This document shows, in pieces, positions 23,533 to 31,575 of a DNA stretch of 64,000 bases. The DNA lies in contig JADLHZ010000102.1 in assembly GCA_020848545.1 (NCBI GenBank), positions 1 through 64,000 on the forward strand, written 5' to 3'. The position numbers were made by a program, and so were the translations under genes. The notes under the pieces were generated by a model. It saw only the letters and a list, made by a program, of their open reading frames with translations. It ran no database searches and was not told the origin of the DNA. The DNA is from Deltaproteobacteria bacterium (lineage in GTDB: Bacteria > Myxococcota > JADLHZ01). How positions within the stretch are numbered: the first letter of the stretch is position 1; the number at the start of each line of letters is the position of its first letter.

Positions 23533-25080
23533 GTGGCGAAGCCCGGCGGTCCAGTCGTCCTCATCGTGCTCGACGGCTTCGGCGTGCGGAAGGACCGCGC
23601 GGCCAACGCCATCGCCCTCGCCAGAACACCTTTTTTCGATCGCTTGAAGCTCGATTACCCATCGACGCAGCTCCAGGCGAGCGGCCTCGAGGTAGGCTTG
23701 CCCGCCGGCCAAATGGGCAACAGCGAGGTCGGGCACTTGAACCTCGGCGCCGGCCGCGTCGTGTACCAAGACATCACGAGGATCTCGCGCTCGATCGAGA
23801 GCGGCGAGATGTTCACCACGCCGGGCTTGAAGGCGGCGCTGCAGACGGCGCGGCAAGGCACCTTGCACCTCTTGGGCCTGGTCAGCGACGGCGGCGTGCA
23901 CAGCTCGATGGATCACTTGCTCGCCCTGCTGAAGGCCGCGGGCGAGTTCGGCGCGCGTCGCGTGTTCATCCACGCCTTCACCGATGGCCGCGACACGCCG
24001 CCCAAAAGCGCGCTCACGTATCTGCGCCAGCTCGACTCGGCGTGCCTGCGCTTTGGCGTCGGCGAGATCGCGAGCGTCAGCGGGCGCTTCTACGCGATGG
24101 ATCGCGACAAGCGTTGGCCGCGGGTGCAGCGCGCATATCAGGCGCTCGTCCGGGGCGAAGGCGCCGGCATCAGGACCGCGGGCTCGGCGGAGAAGGCGGT
24201 GAGCGCGGCGTACGAGCGCGGCGAGAGCGACGAGTTCATCGAGCCGACGGTGATCTCGAGCGAGGGCAAAGCGAAGGCGCTCATCGACGATGGCAGCAGC
24301 GTCGTTTTTTTCAACTTTCGCGCCGATCGCATGCGCCAACTGTGCGCCGCGCTGACGCAGCAGAGCTTCTCCGGCTTTCTCCGCGGCGCCGCGCCGAAGC
24401 TCGGCCACGCGCTGTGCATGACGACTTACGACGAGCGCTTCGGCCTCCCGGTGATGTTTCCACAGCTGAAGCTGGCGAACCTGCTCGGCGAGGTCGTCTC
24501 TTCGTCCGGGCTGCGCCAGCTCCGCATCGCCGAAAGCGAGAAGTACGCGCACGTCACCTACTTCTTCAACGGCGGCAGCGAGGCAGCGTTTCCCGGCGAA
24601 GATCGCGTGCTGATCCCGTCACCGCGCGAGATCGAGACCTACGACAAGGCACCGCTGATGGCGCTCGAAGAAGTGACGAGCGAGGCGATCGCGCGCATCG
24701 AGAGCGGCAAGTACGGCTTCGTGCTGATGAACGTCGCCAACCCGGACATGGTCGGCCACACCGGCAACCTCGACGCGGCGATCAGCGCGGTCGAGGCGAT
24801 CGATCGCGCGCTCGCGAAGATCGTGCGGACGACGCTCGACAAGCGCGGCAAGGTCATCGTCACCGCCGATCACGGCAACGTCGAGACCATGGTCGATCCC
24901 GAGACCGGCGAGCCGCACACCGCGCACACGACGAACCCGGTGCCCTTCGTGCTCGTCGATCCTGCGCGGCAGGGGCAGCGGCTGGCACCCGGCGTGCTCG
25001 CGGACGTAGCGCCGACCGTGCTGAAGCTGCTCGGGCTGCCGATCCCGGCGGAGATGAGCGGCCGCGCGCTCGTCGAATGA
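23533..25080 (+). CDS. gpmI: 2,3-bisphosphoglycerate-independent phosphoglycerate mutase
   Basis: A 515-residue iPGM, the expected length, interconverting 3- and 2-phosphoglycerate in glycolysis. Visible are VLDGFG (metal Asp14), QMGNSEVGHLNLGAGR with the phosphorylated Ser64, FTDGRDTPP, FNFRADRMRQL and the C-terminal metal motif VTADHGNVE. The chain is complete. GTG at 23533 puts the start just before the first motif. Its stop overlaps the comF ATG (ATGA). Confidence 0.97.
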   Translation: MAKPGGPVVLIVLDGFGVRKDRAANAIALARTPFFDRLKLDYPSTQLQASGLEVGLPAGQMGNSEVGHLNLGAGRVVYQDITRISRSIESGEMFTTPGLKAALQTARQGTLHLLGLVSDGGVHSSMDHLLALLKAAGEFGARRVFIHAFTDGRDTPPKSALTYLRQLDSACLRFGVGEIASVSGRFYAMDRDKRWPRVQRAYQALVRGEGAGIRTAGSAEKAVSAAYERGESDEFIEPTVISSEGKAKALIDDGSSVVFFNFRADRMRQLCAALTQQSFSGFLRGAAPKLGHALCMTTYDERFGLPVMFPQLKLANLLGEVVSSSGLRQLRIAESEKYAHVTYFFNGGSEAAFPGEDRVLIPSPREIETYDKAPLMALEEVTSEAIARIESGKYGFVLMNVANPDMVGHTGNLDAAISAVEAIDRALAKIVRTTLDKRGKVIVTADHGNVETMVDPETGEPHTAHTTNPVPFVLVDPARQGQRLAPGVLADVAPTVLKLLGLPIPAEMSGRALVE

Positions 25081-25682
25081 TCGGGCGCTTGCTCGCGTTG
25101 CTCGGCGAGCCGGTGTGCCTCGGCTGCGCCAGGCCGTGGCAGAGCGCGTCCTTCTGCGCCGCCTGCCAAAGCGCGCTCGTCCGCGGCGGCGTCCGTGGCG
25201 ACCTCATGTGTGGATTTCTATACACAGGACCGCTACAGCGCGCGATCCTCCGCTGGAAAGAGCATGGCAAGGAGCAGCACGGCGGGCCACTCGGCGGGCT
25301 CTTTGCGGCGCGGGCGAAGATGCTCGTCGCCACACCACTCGACTTCATCGTGCCGGTGCCGCCGGCGTTTTGGCGCACCTTACGGCGCGGCTTTCACCCG
25401 CCGGACGTCCTCGCGCAGGCCGCGGCACGTGCGCTCGGTGTCGAGGTATTGAAGAGAGCACTCGTCCGCACGGACTCCGCACGGCAGATGGGCCGCGATC
25501 GCAGGAGCCGTGCGCGGGCGCTCATCGACAAAGGCCGCGCGATCGATCGTGTCACCGGCAAGCACGTGCTCGTCGTCGACGACGTGATGACGACCGGCGC
25601 CACGGCGCGCGCAGCCATGTCGGTGATCGCTGCCGCCAGGCCCGCGAGCGTCCGTTTTTTGGCGCTCGCGGCCGTACCCTAG
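25077..25682 (+). CDS. comF: ComF-family phosphoribosyltransferase-like protein
   Basis: A 201-residue ComF protein. The N-terminal zinc finger is present (Cys14, Cys17, Cys27, Cys30). The PRPP-loop motif VLVVDDVMTTGATA (about 168-181) lies near the C-terminus, and QMGRDRRSRARA precedes it. ComF supports uptake or processing of transforming DNA in competent bacteria and DNA-repair-linked functions elsewhere. It is coupled to gpmI by ATGA, an unusual partner that probably reflects gene packing. Its stop codon lies in a 14-bp palindrome. Confidence 0.92.
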   Translation: MIGRLLALLGEPVCLGCARPWQSASFCAACQSALVRGGVRGDLMCGFLYTGPLQRAILRWKEHGKEQHGGPLGGLFAARAKMLVATPLDFIVPVPPAFWRTLRRGFHPPDVLAQAAARALGVEVLKRALVRTDSARQMGRDRRSRARALIDKGRAIDRVTGKHVLVVDDVMTTGATARAAMSVIAAARPASVRFLALAAVP

Positions 25683-25687
25683 GGTAC
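25674..25687. repeat. Perfect 14-bp palindrome over comF stop
   Basis: GTACCCTAGGGTAC is fully self-complementary, contains the comF TAG and lies 13 bases before the next ATG. It could be a weak operator for the downstream MshEN gene or chance. Confidence 0.4.
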
Positions 25688-25700
25688 AGTGTAAGCGCCG

Positions 25701-26714
25701 ATGGACCTGAAGCTCCTCAACCACATCCTCGCGAACGACTTCGGCGTCGATCCCGATGCCCTCGACCAAGCCCTCCAAGACATCGCGGTCTACGGCGGCT
25801 CGCTCGGCACCAACTTGCTCGAGCTCGGGCTCGTCGAAGAGGACGTCCTGTTGAAGGCCCTCGCCAAGCGCTACGGCACGCCCGGCTTCGATCTGCGCAC
25901 GCTCGAGGTCGAGCAGAGCGCGCTCGCGGCGATCCCGCCCAACCTCATCAGGAAGCACAAGGTGCTCCCGCTGCACGTGAAGGGAAAGACGCTCGAGCTC
26001 TTGATGGTGAACCCACTCGATCGCGTCGCGCTCGCCGAAGTCGGCATGGCAAGCGGTTGCATCATCAAGCCCTACGTCGTCGTCGAAGCGCGGCTCGAGG
26101 TCTTGCTCGAGCAGTACGCAGGCGTCGCGCGCGGCTGGCGCTACCGCGAGAACCCGATCGATCGCGTGACGCAGAAGAAGCGTGGCGTCTCGCCGGCGAA
26201 CTTGCACGAGGCCAAAGCGTTGCTCAGCGCCGCCGGCCATCGCGATGACGTGGCAGACACTGTCGTCGGTTACATGCTCCGCTTCTTCAAGCGCGCGGTC
26301 TTGCTCGTGCATCGCCGCGATCTCATGGTCGGCTGGCGCGGTGCGCTGCATCGCGACGCCGCGGGTGGCGAGGCAGAGCAGCCGTCGCTCGGCGCGCTGT
26401 ACCTACCGCTGAACAAGCAGAGCGTGTTCAAGACCGTCGTCGAGAGCGGCGCGCCCTACATCGGCGCCCTCGCCGAATCGAAGACGCACGACTACTTCCT
26501 CTCCGTGTTCGGCGGCGGCTATCCGAAGGGCTGCTTCGCGGCGCCGCTCAGCGTGCGCGGCCGCGTGGTCAATGTGCTCTACTGCGATCTCGGCGCAGGC
26601 GCCGAAGTGACGACGCCGCCCGCGGACGTCATGCTCTGCCTACAGATCGCCGCCGAGGCGTACGAGCGCCTGATCAAAGATCGCGTCGGCAAAGAGTCGG
26701 TCAAGCGCCCTTAG
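25701..26714 (+). CDS. MshEN (GspE N-terminal) domain protein with GAF-like domain
   Basis: A 337-residue soluble protein. Residues ~1-150 are an MshEN/GspE-N domain, with the tell-tale stretch SLGTNLLELGLVEEDVLLKALAKRYGTP and VLPLHVKGKTLELLMVNP. After a linker, ~185-325 resembles a GAF-type sensor domain (FKRAVLLVHRRDLMVGWRG, GCFAAPLSVRGRVVNVLYCDLG). There is no ATPase domain, so it is not a secretion motor. MshEN domains often bind cyclic di-GMP; here the motif Arg is Ser, so binding is uncertain. A paralogue with an added HEAT region lies at 58669-61458. It converges with pdxA, overlapping by 14 bases. Confidence 0.8.
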   Translation: MDLKLLNHILANDFGVDPDALDQALQDIAVYGGSLGTNLLELGLVEEDVLLKALAKRYGTPGFDLRTLEVEQSALAAIPPNLIRKHKVLPLHVKGKTLELLMVNPLDRVALAEVGMASGCIIKPYVVVEARLEVLLEQYAGVARGWRYRENPIDRVTQKKRGVSPANLHEAKALLSAAGHRDDVADTVVGYMLRFFKRAVLLVHRRDLMVGWRGALHRDAAGGEAEQPSLGALYLPLNKQSVFKTVVESGAPYIGALAESKTHDYFLSVFGGGYPKGCFAAPLSVRGRVVNVLYCDLGAGAEVTTPPADVMLCLQIAAEAYERLIKDRVGKESVKRP

Positions 26715-27639
26715 ACGAAACGCTGAGCGCGAGGCGGATCGCGGCGAGCATGCTGGTCGCGCGCGCCTTCCCTTTCCCAGCGATGTCGAATGCGGTCCCG
26801 TGATCCGGCGACGTGCGAACGATCGGCAGGCCGAGCGTCACGTTCACGCCTTCGTCGAAGTCGAGCACCTTCAGCGGGATGAGCCCCTGATCGTGATAGA
26901 GCACGAGCACGGCGTCGTAGCGGCCTTGGCGCGCATACCAAAACAAGGTGTCGGCGGGGAACGGACCGTTGAGATCGATCTTCGCCGCTCTCGCCCGCGC
27001 AACGGCCGGCGCCAAGATGCGCGCTTCCTCGTCGCCGAACTTGCCGCCTTCGCCGGCGTGCGGGTTCAACGCGGCGAGGGCGAGCCTCGGCTTCTTACCG
27101 AGCAGCGCCTTTAGTCCGTGGTGCGCGATACTCGCGATTTCATACACACGCTCGGCGCTCAACGTGGCGATGGCGTCTTTGAGCGCAAGGTGCGTCGACA
27201 CGAGCACGACGCGCAGCGACGGCCCGGCGAGCATCATCGCCACGCGCGCGCCGCCGCACTGCTCGGCGAAGTACTCGGTCTGCCCTGGATACGCATAGCC
27301 GGCGAGGTGCAGCGAGGTCTTCGACACTGGCGCGGTGACGACGCCGTGCACGTCGCCGCGCTTCGCTGCATCGATCGCCCAGTCGATGGCGGCGATCGCG
27401 ATCGCGCCACCGGTGGCAGAGTCGGCGCCGAGCTTCGGCAGCACCGGCGCCGCGATGTCCACCGCGCATGCCACGAGCGCGCCGCCACGCCGGAGCTTCT
27501 TCGCCTCGCGCTCCCACACGGCGCGGGGGCCGACCAGCACCGGCTCGCACAGACGCGTCGCCGCGATCGCGGCCTTCAGCGCGACCTCGGGACCAATGCC
27601 AGCGACGTCGCCACACGTGATGGCGAGGCGGCGCTTCAC
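26701..27639 (-). CDS. pdxA: 4-hydroxythreonine-4-phosphate dehydrogenase
   Basis: A 312-residue PdxA, the vitamin B6 pathway enzyme that oxidises 4-phosphohydroxy-L-threonine. Family motifs are present: ITCGDVAGIGPEVALKA at the start, TAPVSKTSLHLAGYAYPGQTEY, NPHAGEGGKFGDEE (metal His) and LYHDQGLIPLK with TSPDHGTAFDIAG. GTG 27639 overlaps the stop of the SurA-like gene (GTGA), so the two share a transcript. This order (surA-pdxA) is also seen in Escherichia coli. Confidence 0.95.
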   Translation of the reverse strand: MKRRLAITCGDVAGIGPEVALKAAIAATRLCEPVLVGPRAVWEREAKKLRRGGALVACAVDIAAPVLPKLGADSATGGAIAIAAIDWAIDAAKRGDVHGVVTAPVSKTSLHLAGYAYPGQTEYFAEQCGGARVAMMLAGPSLRVVLVSTHLALKDAIATLSAERVYEIASIAHHGLKALLGKKPRLALAALNPHAGEGGKFGDEEARILAPAVARARAAKIDLNGPFPADTLFWYARQGRYDAVLVLYHDQGLIPLKVLDFDEGVNVTLGLPIVRTSPDHGTAFDIAGKGKARATSMLAAIRLALSVSSKGA

Positions 27640-28607
27640 AAGCGGATCTCGACGAACGCCTTTCGCTTGAGCTCGTCGACCCACACCTTCGTCTGACGCT
27701 TGAGCTCTTTCTCCTGCAGCTCGCGCGCGACCTGGTTCTTCACGTTGTCGTCATCGCAGCCCGTCGACTCGGCCTTCTTGCGATCTTCGACGACGAGCAG
27801 GTGAAAGCCGAGGCGCGTTCGCACCGGCTTCGACACGACGCCGACCGGCGCATTGAACGCGACTTGCTCGAACGACGGCATCATGTCGCCCTTGCGGAAG
27901 AAGCCGAGATCGCCGTCGGGCGTCCCCTTGTCGTCTGAGTCGCTGTGCACGACGTCCACGAACTTCTCGCCCTTCTTGACGATGCGATCGTAGAGCGCTT
28001 CGACGCGCTGCTTCGCCGTCGCCACTTCGCCGTCGGTGGCGTCGCCCGCGAGCTTCACCAAGATGTGCCGTGCGCGCACCAAGATCTCGCTCGACGCGCG
28101 CGCTTTGAGCTCCGCGCACCGAGCGTCGATGTCCTTCTCGGTGAAGCCGGACTTCCCCTGCATGCGCAGCTGCAGGTACTGCACGCGCTCCAAGTTGCGG
28201 CGCAGCTCGGCCTTGAACTCGGCCACGGTCATGCCCTGGTTGTAGAGCACCTGCGTCAGCTGCTCCTTGTCCATGTTGTTGGCGCGCGCGGTCTCCTCGA
28301 AGGTGTGCTCGACCTGCGCGTCGGTGATGCCGAGCTTGTCGCGCACCTTGCTGAGCTCGGTGTCGATCAAGCGCTCCGAGATCATCTCGTCGAGCGCCTG
28401 GCGCAAGATCTCCTTCTTGCGTTTCACCCGTTCGGCGTCGTCGGCAATGTCGGCGAGCGCGCTCAAGCCGAGGCGCGCCTTGTCCTCGAGCTCGCGCTCG
28501 GTGACGACGGAGTTCTCGATGACGGCCGCCACGCGGTCGATGACCACGTCTTCGGCGAAGGCGGCGGCGGGCAAGAGCAGCAAACAGACGAGAGCAATGC
28601 GAAACAT
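27636..28607 (-). CDS. surA: Periplasmic SurA-like peptidyl-prolyl isomerase
   Basis: A 323-residue foldase with a signal peptide (cleavage after AAAFA). A SurA-type N-terminal helical domain (IDRVAAVIENSVVTERELE, ~20-165) is followed by one parvulin domain (~170-270: VRARHILVKLAG, GDLGFFRKGDMMPSFEQVAFNAPVGVVSKPVRTRLGFHLL) and a C-terminal helix. Escherichia coli SurA has two parvulin domains; this has one. It helps fold outer-membrane proteins. It lies 7 bases after a second parvulin lipoprotein gene and is coupled to pdxA. Confidence 0.88.
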   Translation of the reverse strand: MFRIALVCLLLLPAAAFAEDVVIDRVAAVIENSVVTERELEDKARLGLSALADIADDAERVKRKKEILRQALDEMISERLIDTELSKVRDKLGITDAQVEHTFEETARANNMDKEQLTQVLYNQGMTVAEFKAELRRNLERVQYLQLRMQGKSGFTEKDIDARCAELKARASSEILVRARHILVKLAGDATDGEVATAKQRVEALYDRIVKKGEKFVDVVHSDSDDKGTPDGDLGFFRKGDMMPSFEQVAFNAPVGVVSKPVRTRLGFHLLVVEDRKKAESTGCDDDNVKNQVARELQEKELKRQTKVWVDELKRKAFVEIRL

Positions 28608-28614
28608 GAAAACC

Positions 28615-29550
28615 TCAGCGGCCGCGGGCGAGGACGTCCTCGTCGACGACGATTTGCGCCTTCTTCTTCAGGCCGGCCAAGAACGCAAGCTCATCCTTCT
28701 CGGCGCGCTCTTGTTTCAGCTTCTGCTCGATCTTGTCGCGCACGCGCTCGATGGGCAGCGTCTCTTCGGGCTTTCTTGCGAGCAGCTTGAACAGATGGAA
28801 GCCGTGCTCGGAGCTGATGACCTTCGAGAGCTCGCCGTCCTTCAGCAGGAAGCAGGCGTCCTCCATGAACGGCGGCATCACCTTCTTCTCGAACCAGCCG
28901 AGATCGCCGCCCTTGTCGCGCTCGGGCGCCGTCGAGTAGCGCGTCGCCGCCTCTTCGAAGGGCATGCCGGCGACGATCTCCCCGCGCACCTTCGCCATGT
29001 CGGCCTCGGTCTTCTGCACGATCTGCGCGCAGTGCACGCGCTCGCCCACTCGGCCAACGTCGGTGTGCGTCTTGTAGTACTCGCCGATCTCATCGTCCTT
29101 CACGTAGATGCGGTCGTAGACCTGGTCCTGCAAGAGCTTCGCGACGACCAGCCGATCGTGTAGCGATTGCTTCAGCTCCATCGGCGACAGGCCGCGCGTC
29201 TCCATCTCTTGGTTGAATTCGTCCGCGGGAAAATCGTCCTTCAAGCGGTTGAACAAGCGCTCGGACTGGGTGATCGGCACGAAGATCTTCACCCGCTGCG
29301 CTTCTTGGAGCAGCAGCTTGCGATCGATCATCGTGTCGAGCAGCCGCCGGCGATCCTCGCGCGACATCGCCGCCTCTGGCGTGGTCGGCGGCACGCCCTC
29401 GATCTGCCCGCGGCGGATCTCGCGCTCGAGCTCGTCGAGGAAGATGCGCTCGTCGTTCACCCGCGCGATCTCTTGGCGGCTCGACTGCGTCCGCGGGTTC
29501 TTGCACGCGACAGCGAGCGCCAGCGCGGCGACGAGAAGACGAGGGATCAT
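28615..29550 (-). CDS. Parvulin-type PPIase lipoprotein
   Basis: A 311-residue protein with lipobox ALAVAC (Cys16). It has a SurA/PrsA-like N-terminal helical region and a parvulin domain (~170-275: HCAQIVQKTEADMAKVRGEIVAGMPFEEAATRYS, GGDLGWFEKKVMPPFMEDACF, EHGFHLFKLL). It is probably a membrane-anchored foldase acting with the SurA-like protein that follows 7 bases later. ATG 29550 is chosen because it places the lipobox correctly; the upstream Met adds seven non-signal residues. Confidence 0.87.
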   Translation of the reverse strand: MIPRLLVAALALAVACKNPRTQSSRQEIARVNDERIFLDELEREIRRGQIEGVPPTTPEAAMSREDRRRLLDTMIDRKLLLQEAQRVKIFVPITQSERLFNRLKDDFPADEFNQEMETRGLSPMELKQSLHDRLVVAKLLQDQVYDRIYVKDDEIGEYYKTHTDVGRVGERVHCAQIVQKTEADMAKVRGEIVAGMPFEEAATRYSTAPERDKGGDLGWFEKKVMPPFMEDACFLLKDGELSKVISSEHGFHLFKLLARKPEETLPIERVRDKIEQKLKQERAEKDELAFLAGLKKKAQIVVDEDVLARGR

Positions 29551-29612
29551 GCGCCGGGGACTATGACACAAAATCGCAACCCGCCGCGAGCAGGCCCCGA
29601 TAATTCGTGCCT

Positions 29613-29894
29613 ATGAGCCGTACCGGTCGTGCCCCTGAGTTTCGTCGTGTTCCTCCGGATGGTCCAGGCGACCCCGGCGGCCAGTTCGAACGCCTGCCAG
29701 CCAAGAAGCCGGAGCCGCGTACGCTCCCACCGGACGGCCCGGGCGATCCCGGCGGCGTCGTTTACGAACCGGCGCCGAAGCGCGGCCGCCTCGTGCGCAT
29801 TCCGGGTGACGGACCGGGCGATCCTGGCACCACGATGATCGTGGAAGACAAGCCGACGCACAAACCGTACGAGCGCTCGTTCTACGACTGCTGA
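29613..29894 (+). CDS. Small protein of three 25-residue PPDGPGDPGG repeats
   Basis: A 93-residue protein built on an exact 25-residue period. The motifs PPDGPGDPGG (14-23), PPDGPGDPGG (39-48) and PGDGPGDPGT (64-73) are separated by variable basic and hydrophobic stretches. It ends in an aromatic/Cys tail (ERSFYDC). The DNA copies differ at many third positions while the core peptide is kept, which indicates selection on the protein. No signal peptide or transmembrane helix is seen. ATG 29613 is chosen; GTG 29607 is an alternative and no strong ribosome-binding site is visible. It is an isolated gene between the foldases and a Ser/Thr kinase. The family is not recognised. Confidence 0.65.
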   Translation: MSRTGRAPEFRRVPPDGPGDPGGQFERLPAKKPEPRTLPPDGPGDPGGVVYEPAPKRGRLVRIPGDGPGDPGTTMIVEDKPTHKPYERSFYDC

Positions 29895-29923
29895 TCAAGG
29901 GTCGCAGCATCGGAGCTAAATAT

Positions 29924-31390
29924 TTAGTGTCGGCGCGAGCGCTTGTGCTTCTTAGCGCGCGAATCTTTCTTCGCTGCATCGACGGCGTCTGGGTCCGCGC
30001 TCGCGGTGACGGGCGGGGCCACCAGGGAGAGCGAGAGGTCGAGTGACTGCTCTTCTTCGACGCTCAGGGTCGGCGCCTCGGCGGCGGCCGGTTGCCACGC
30101 TTGGAAGCTCGTGAAGACGAGAAACGCTGCGCACGCGAGGGTTGCCGAGATGGTGCGCGGCGACGGCCCTCTGCGACGCGGACGCAGCACGCGCACGCTC
30201 GTCTTCGGCGTCTCTTCGAACTGCTGCGAGACGAGCGGTGCCGCGCCGTGATCGTCCGCGATGACGTCGTTGAGCTCGAACAAGGCGAGGCTCGCCGGCG
30301 CGATCGTGCGGGGCGGAGTGATCGCTTCGCCCAAGGTCGCGATCGGCGCCACCGGGCGACGGATGTTTCGCGTCTTCTCTTCCGGAACCTCGAGCTCTTG
30401 CTCGGTGAGCTCGTCCTGCGACTTCGGCTCACCGACCTCACGATCGCGCATCGCTTCGCTGCTCGCCGGCGCGGTGTCGACCTGGTGCATGTAATTGCGC
30501 GCCTGCGTCCGCGAGAAGCCGTAGCCGCAGCGTTCGAGCGCGAGCTCCAAGGCAGCGAGCATCACGCCGCACGTCTGGAAGCGCGCGTTTGGATCCTTCT
30601 CGAGGGCCTTGCTGAGCACATACTGAATCGGCTCCGGCACGGCCTCGGCGCGATCGGCCGGCAAGCGCGGCACGAGCTCGAGGACGTTGCGCAACGTCCC
30701 CATTTGATCGGCGACCTTGAACGGGTTGGTGTTGGTCAGAAGCTCGAAGAGCAGCACGCCGCAGGCATGCACGTCGATGCGGCGATCGATCGCTTGTCCG
30801 CGCACTTGCTCGGGCGACAGGCACGACGCCTTGCCGCGCACGACCCCGACTTGCGTCTGCTCCACTTCGTTCTTCGGTTGCAGCATCTTGGCGATGCCGA
30901 AGTCCAAGATCTTCGCTTGGCCCTCGTGCGTCACCATGATGTTCGAGGTGGAGATGTCGCGATGAATGAGGCCGAGGGGATTGCCGTCGACGTCGCTCGC
31001 GTCGTGCGCATAGTCGAGCGCGCTCAAGACGTCGGACAAGTAAGTGAGCGCCACGCGCAGCGGCATGTACGTCCCCACCTCGCGATGGGTCTTCACCAAG
31101 GTCTCGAGGTCTTTGCCGTCGATGTACTCCATCGCCATGATGTACGAATCGCGATGGCGGCCGACGTCGTAGACCTGCACGATGTTCGGGTGGTTGAGCG
31201 CCGCCGCGAGCGACGCTTCGTTCAAGAAGGACGCGACCCAATTTTGATCGCTCGCGTGCGCCGGCAAGATGCGCTTCAACACGACGTGCCGGCGAAAGCC
31301 ACCGATCCCCGATTGGCGGGCGAGGAAGATCTCGGCCATCCCACCGGTCGCCAGTTTGCGTATGACTTCGTAGCGCTTCGCTTCGCTCAC
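29924..31390 (-). CDS. Eukaryotic-type serine/threonine protein kinase
   Basis: A 488-residue kinase. The kinase domain (~7-290) has GGM in the glycine loop, Lys39, Glu58, HRDIS (143-147) and DFG (163-165), so it should be active. A Pro/Glu-rich linker follows, then a single transmembrane helix (~420-440, PRTISATLACAAFLVF) and a basic Lys/Arg-rich C-terminal end. GTG at 31390 is chosen because GGAGG lies ~8 bases upstream and the next residues are the family start (KRYEVIRKL). The longer frame adds an unconserved basic leader. Its TTA stop lies in the 12-bp palindrome CTAAATATTTAG (29916-29927). Confidence 0.92.
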   Translation of the reverse strand: MSEAKRYEVIRKLATGGMAEIFLARQSGIGGFRRHVVLKRILPAHASDQNWVASFLNEASLAAALNHPNIVQVYDVGRHRDSYIMAMEYIDGKDLETLVKTHREVGTYMPLRVALTYLSDVLSALDYAHDASDVDGNPLGLIHRDISTSNIMVTHEGQAKILDFGIAKMLQPKNEVEQTQVGVVRGKASCLSPEQVRGQAIDRRIDVHACGVLLFELLTNTNPFKVADQMGTLRNVLELVPRLPADRAEAVPEPIQYVLSKALEKDPNARFQTCGVMLAALELALERCGYGFSRTQARNYMHQVDTAPASSEAMRDREVGEPKSQDELTEQELEVPEEKTRNIRRPVAPIATLGEAITPPRTIAPASLALFELNDVIADDHGAAPLVSQQFEETPKTSVRVLRPRRRGPSPRTISATLACAAFLVFTSFQAWQPAAAEAPTLSVEEEQSLDLSLSLVAPPVTASADPDAVDAAKKDSRAKKHKRSRRH

Positions 31391-31575
31391 CGGTGCTGCC
31401 TCCGCCCCCGCTTTAGGAGCATCAGGCGTACCAACGAGGCGCCGGACAATTGCCCCGTGATCTCGCGCCCAGCCGCGTCGGCTCACGAAATCCCGTGAAT
31501 GGCGCCGCCGGGTTTCCGTGAAGCCTCACGAAAAATCGTGGGCGGAAAACGGGCGTCGCCGGTACCCTTGCCTCG

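Noticed and set aside
29547-29979. Minus-strand frames across the 25-residue repeat gene
   Set aside because: They are Arg-rich shadows without repeats at peptide level; the plus-strand frame alone shows conserved repeats with third-position divergence.
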